A stretch of DNA of 7,812 bases from NCBI GenBank assembly GCA_011605715.1, contig JAAOZO010000073.1:1-7812 (forward strand). Reading direction: 5' to 3'. Source of the DNA: Nitrososphaerota archaeon. GTDB taxonomy: Archaea; Thermoproteota; EX4484-205; JAAOZO01. The notes under the pieces were generated by a model. It saw only the letters and a list, made by a program, of their open reading frames with translations. It had not been told where the DNA came from and did no database searches. Each line of letters starts with the position of its first letter. Positions within the stretch are counted from its first letter, which is position 1. A program made the position numbers and the translations under genes. Positions 5,459 to 7,812 of this stretch are shown here, piece by piece.

Positions 5459-5959
5459 ATGAAGATAGGAGTCTTAAGCGATTCACACGACAACTTACCT
5501 CTGATAAGAAAAGCAGTTTCGAGACTAAACCTTGAAGAAGAACTGGAATATGTATTTCATGCAGGAGACATAATTAGCCCATTTGCTGCAAAAGAGTTTT
5601 TTAACCTTAGGCAGACAATCTTTTTCACCTTTGGGAATAACGATGGAGAAAGAATAATGTTAAAGGATATTCTTTCCTCAAACAGCAAGAGTAAGCTAGT
5701 GTGGCCAAAAGTAACAGTTGAACTAGGGAAATATAGAATAGCACTTTTACATGGTGAAGATGAAAGCGCTGTGGAAGCATTAGCAAAAAGTGGAGTTTAT
5801 GACGTTGTTATTTATGGTCATTGGCATAAAGTAGTTAGTAAACTAATTAACAATACCTTACTTGTTAATCCTGGAGAACTTTGTGGTTACTTAACTGGAA
5901 AATCAACCTTAGCCATAGTTGACTTAGAAACAAAAAGTGCAAGTATAATAGAACTATGA
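5459..5959 (+). CDS. YfcE/MJ0936-type metallophosphoesterase
   Basis: This 166-residue protein is a small calcineurin-like phosphodiesterase of the YfcE/MJ0936 group, cytoplasmic enzymes using two divalent metals to cleave phosphodiester bonds. All metal-site residues are visible in order: SDSHDN with D8 and H10, HAGD with D37, GNND with N60, LLHG with H98, and YGHWH with H121 and H123. The closing NPGE segment (137-140) is typical of the subgroup. Length matches MJ0936-like proteins (about 165). The physiological substrate is unknown for this family; artificial phosphodiesters are commonly hydrolysed in vitro. The ATG at 5459 sits directly before the first strand MKIGVLSDSH, leaving no doubt about the start. 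The stop TGA overlaps the ATG of the next gene (ATGA), so the two are translationally coupled. Family call is firm. Confidence 0.92.
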   Translation: MKIGVLSDSHDNLPLIRKAVSRLNLEEELEYVFHAGDIISPFAAKEFFNLRQTIFFTFGNNDGERIMLKDILSSNSKSKLVWPKVTVELGKYRIALLHGEDESAVEALAKSGVYDVVIYGHWHKVVSKLINNTLLVNPGELCGYLTGKSTLAIVDLETKSASIIEL

Positions 5960-6429
5960 GAGAAATTGGCAAGGGCTCTTATTCAATCATACTTAAGCTA
6001 AACAGTAACAAAAAACTAAAAGTTGGAGCTCTTAAGACGATCTTTCTAAGCAGAGGCTTTTATGTTTACAATGGTTCAGCATACAGCGTAGGAGGTCTTG
6101 CGAGTAGGATAAAGCACCACCTCGAAAAAAGAAAGAGATTGCATTGGCATATCGACTATTTAACTTCTTGTGGCGAGTGCAAAGTTTTAAGAATAATTGT
6201 TTGCAAGAAAAGAAATCTTGAAAGAGATGTGTCTCTAGAAATGTTAAAAGAACAAGAATTTATTGGAATTCCGAAGTTTGGATCTACTGACGACAAAGTT
6301 GCAAAAACACACTTGTTTCTAATAAGAGCGAACTCAGAAATAGAAGCTTTAAAAAAAGTAAAAAAAGTTTACAAAAAAATAGGGGTAAAAAAGATATACA
6401 CTTACTTACCTTCTTTCTTTGCCATATAA
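5956..6429 (+). CDS. DUF123 family protein (GIY-YIG-like, endonuclease III-associated)
   Basis: This 157-residue protein is a stand-alone DUF123 protein. DUF123 is related to the GIY-YIG nuclease fold and in some archaea is fused to endonuclease III, suggesting a DNA-repair link, though activity is unproven. Visible motifs are GSYSIILKL (7-15), VGALKTIFLSRGFYVYNGSA (23-42), GGLASRIKHH (46-55) and the highly characteristic HWHIDYL (63-69). The C-terminal family motif, usually with cysteines as in GxxSDCxCxSHLF, here reads FGSTDDKVAKTHLF (108-121), so both cysteines are missing. The last 30 residues are strongly lysine-rich. Start ATG overlaps the phosphodiesterase stop by ATGA, placing it second in an operon. 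Its final 28 bases overlap the convergent gap gene. Family assignment is strong; function is inferred. Confidence 0.88.
   Translation: MREIGKGSYSIILKLNSNKKLKVGALKTIFLSRGFYVYNGSAYSVGGLASRIKHHLEKRKRLHWHIDYLTSCGECKVLRIIVCKKRNLERDVSLEMLKEQEFIGIPKFGSTDDKVAKTHLFLIRANSEIEALKKVKKVYKKIGVKKIYTYLPSFFAI
6351..6392 (-). terminator. Oligo-T tracts, likely terminator for gap
   Basis: On the minus strand, within 9-51 bases beyond the gap stop codon, there are four T-runs (complement of A-runs at 6351-6357, 6360-6366, 6373-6379 and 6387-6392). Oligo-T tracts without hairpins are the usual archaeal terminator signal. They lie inside the lysine-rich coding end of the convergent DUF123 gene. Confidence 0.55.
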
Positions 6430-7427
6430 ACGAATAGATCTGCTAACCTATTGCTGTAGCCCCACTCGTTGTCGTACCAAGAAAACACCTTAACTAAGTT
6501 TCCTTGAACAACATTTGTTAACAGCCCATCTATTATTGCAGAATGTGGATCTCCTACTATATCTGCAGAAACTATTGGCTCATCTACGAATTTCATTATT
6601 CCCTTCATTCTGGTTTCAGAAGCTTTCTTTAACGCAGCATTGACTTCTTCCTTTGTTGTGCTTTTGCTTACTTCTACTGTTATGTCAGATATTGAGCCAT
6701 CAGCAACAGGAACTCTCATCGCCATCCCATCCATCTTTCCTTTCATTTCAGGAATAACAAGGTGAATTGCTCTTGCTGCTCCCGTACTTGTTGGTATTAT
6801 TGAAACTGCAGCAGCCCTAGCTCTTCTAAGATCTTTATGAGGAAGGTCGTGTATTCTTTGGTCGTTTGTGTACGCGTGTACTGTCGTTAGGAAGCCCTTT
6901 ACTACTTTAAATTCGTCGTTCAAAACCTTCAACGGAGGTGCAAGACTATTTGTCGTGCAAGAACCCATTGAAATTATGTTATGATTTTCTGGATCATACT
7001 TTTCTTCATTTACTCCAAGAACAAAAGTTGGAGTTGCTTCTTCTGAAGGAGCGGAGATTACAACTTTCCTTGCACCTGCAGAAATGTGTTTTGATGCATC
7101 TTGTAATTTTGTAAACAGTCCTGTAGATTCTAAGACATATTCTACTCCTAAGTCTTTCCATGGAAGTTGTGAAGGATCCTTATAAGTTAGCACTTTTATC
7201 TCTTTCCCAGCCACTACGATTGAATCTTTTTTAACTTCTACCGAGTATTTGAATTGCCTATGAACTGAGTCATATTTAAGCAAATATGCAAGTGTTGCAG
7301 CATCAGTAATGTCGTTGACAGCAACTACTTCGAATTTTTTCTTGAATTCTTCGTTTTCCATTGCTGCTCTGAAGAATATTCTTCCGATTCGCCCAAATCC
7401 GTTTATTCCGAGGTTTATTTTGCTCAT
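6402..7427 (-). CDS. gap: Type I (bacterial-type) glyceraldehyde-3-phosphate dehydrogenase
   Basis: This 341-residue enzyme oxidises glyceraldehyde 3-phosphate with phosphate and NAD(P) to 1,3-bisphosphoglycerate in glycolysis, and runs in reverse in gluconeogenesis. It is the bacterial/eukaryotic type I enzyme: Rossmann motif INGFGRIGR (8-16), VNDITDAATLAYLLKYDSVH (37-56), the active site SCTTN with catalytic C157, TVHAYTNDQ with H184, the RAAAVSIIPTSTGAA segment (204-218), and the closing WYDNEWGYSNR (317-327). Length is the family norm. The usual SCTTNCLAP reads SCTTNSLAP, a common variant that leaves the catalytic cysteine intact. N38-D39 in the cofactor loop is compatible with NAD, though dual use cannot be excluded. 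Most archaea carry the dissimilar type II enzyme, so this gene was probably acquired laterally. The ATG is well supported and the 3' end overlaps the DUF123 gene by 28 bases. Confidence 0.96.
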   Translation of the reverse strand: MSKINLGINGFGRIGRIFFRAAMENEEFKKKFEVVAVNDITDAATLAYLLKYDSVHRQFKYSVEVKKDSIVVAGKEIKVLTYKDPSQLPWKDLGVEYVLESTGLFTKLQDASKHISAGARKVVISAPSEEATPTFVLGVNEEKYDPENHNIISMGSCTTNSLAPPLKVLNDEFKVVKGFLTTVHAYTNDQRIHDLPHKDLRRARAAAVSIIPTSTGAARAIHLVIPEMKGKMDGMAMRVPVADGSISDITVEVSKSTTKEEVNAALKKASETRMKGIMKFVDEPIVSADIVGDPHSAIIDGLLTNVVQGNLVKVFSWYDNEWGYSNRLADLFVYMAKKEGK

Positions 7428-7461
7428 TTTTCTCTCTGGCTAACTAATACTAAAGATAGGG

Positions 7462-7468
7462 AAATAAA
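7462..7468 (-). promoter_or_regulatory. Probable TATA box for gap
   Basis: The minus strand reads TTTATTT, its 3' end 34 nt before the gap ATG, which would leave a leader of roughly 10-12 bases. That leader contains a purine-rich AGAGAGAAAA just before the ATG, but not a proper Shine-Dalgarno. Confidence 0.4.
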
Positions 7469-7789
7469 TGTTTTTGTTCTTTCTGAAACTAAGAATAAGT
7501 TAATACCACTATCAAGTGAAACTCTTATCTTAATATTACAGAAGGAGTTATATTAAAGAGTATGAGAAAGAAGATCTTAGGCTAAGAGCAATCTTTCAAC
7601 CTATAATTTACGTTCAAGCGTTGTATAAAGCCACTTTCTTCTCAGCTTATTTGTCTAGACTTACTTCTTAAGCTAACTACCTAATGAGCATAAATTTTTA
7701 ATTTATAACCAGCAGAGCATATGTCTAAGTTCAAACTTGAAAATTCTAGCCGACTTCCCAAAAATTTAAGAAGCTAATGAACAACTCAG

Positions 7790-7808
7790 TATTTTTAACT
7801 TAAAAATA
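7790..7808. repeat. AT-only inverted repeat (9-bp arms)
   Basis: TATTTTTAA and TTAAAAATA flank a single C as perfect inverted repeats at the right edge. It could act as a bidirectional TATA-like element or be chance in AT-rich DNA; the flanking sequence beyond the window is needed to judge. Confidence 0.35.
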
Positions 7809-7812
7809 TAAG

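Larger units (their letters stand above)
7428..7812. other. Region upstream of gap without a convincing gene
   Basis: These 385 bases hold the gap promoter and otherwise no gene I can support. A + strand frame at 7534-7668 (44 codons, including YVQALYKATFFSAYLSRLTS) is open but has no standard start near its beginning. A tiny ATG frame of 18 codons (7721-7777) follows a TATA-like ATTTATAA at 7701-7708. An AT-rich inverted repeat lies at 7790-7808. No tRNA or CRISPR repeat was found. Confidence 0.4.

Noticed and set aside
3134..6429. Possible defence island built from the PIG-L, winged-helix, phosphoesterase and GIY-YIG-like genes
   Set aside because: Only the phosphoesterase and DUF123 genes form an operon; the others have separate promoters and mixed orientation, all are common housekeeping-type archaeal families, and no effector, sensor or repeat array is present.

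Overview
The window comes from an AT-rich archaeon. The evidence is an Orc1/Cdc6-type initiator ATPase, a DUF123 GIY-YIG-like protein, a DUF4443-type winged-helix protein, archaeal TATA boxes about 25-38 nt before most start codons, an absence of convincing Shine-Dalgarno sites, and an archaeal IS6-type insertion sequence. A thermophilic TACK-type lineage is a reasonable guess. The sequence does not settle the genus, and the bacterial-type (type I) GAPDH is unusual for an archaeon.

Layout: positions 1-90 are the last 29 codons of a + strand gene entering from the left. One base separates its stop from the stop of a convergent orc1/cdc6 paralogue (92-1225, -). Next is deoC (1316-1993, -), then a 390-base stretch (1994-2383) holding the deoC promoter and a G+C-richer, apparently decayed + strand reading frame. 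An Hsp20-fold-like gene (2384-2836, -) and a PIG-L/LmbE deacetylase gene (3134-3805, +) diverge from a roughly 300-base promoter region. The deacetylase converges on a DUF4443-type regulator gene (3835-4500, -).

A complete 713-bp IS6-family element lies at 4678-5390, with perfect 19-bp terminal inverted repeats and a perfect 8-bp target duplication (TTAAACTT). Its transposase is broken twice: a frameshift near the N-terminus, and a perfect 22-bp palindrome at 4819-4840 that adds stops and shifts frame between the second Asp and the Glu of the DDE triad. The element sits just upstream of a two-gene operon, a YfcE/MJ0936-type phosphodiesterase (5459-5959) and a DUF123 protein (5956-6429), joined by an ATGA overlap. 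The operon runs tail-to-tail into a type I GAPDH gene (6402-7427, -) with a 28-bp coding overlap. Positions 7428-7812 hold the gap promoter and no convincing gene.

Functionally, DeoC releases glyceraldehyde 3-phosphate from deoxyribose 5-phosphate and GAPDH oxidises that compound, so the two enzymes could connect nucleoside salvage to central carbon flow, although they are far apart and separately transcribed. The other genes look like ordinary single-gene archaeal units. I found no CRISPR array, tRNA, rRNA or multi-gene defence system. The most distinctive items are the freshly inserted but dead IS6 copy with its palindrome, the type I GAPDH with terminator-like T-tracts inside its convergent neighbour, and the relic frame at 2080-2380.
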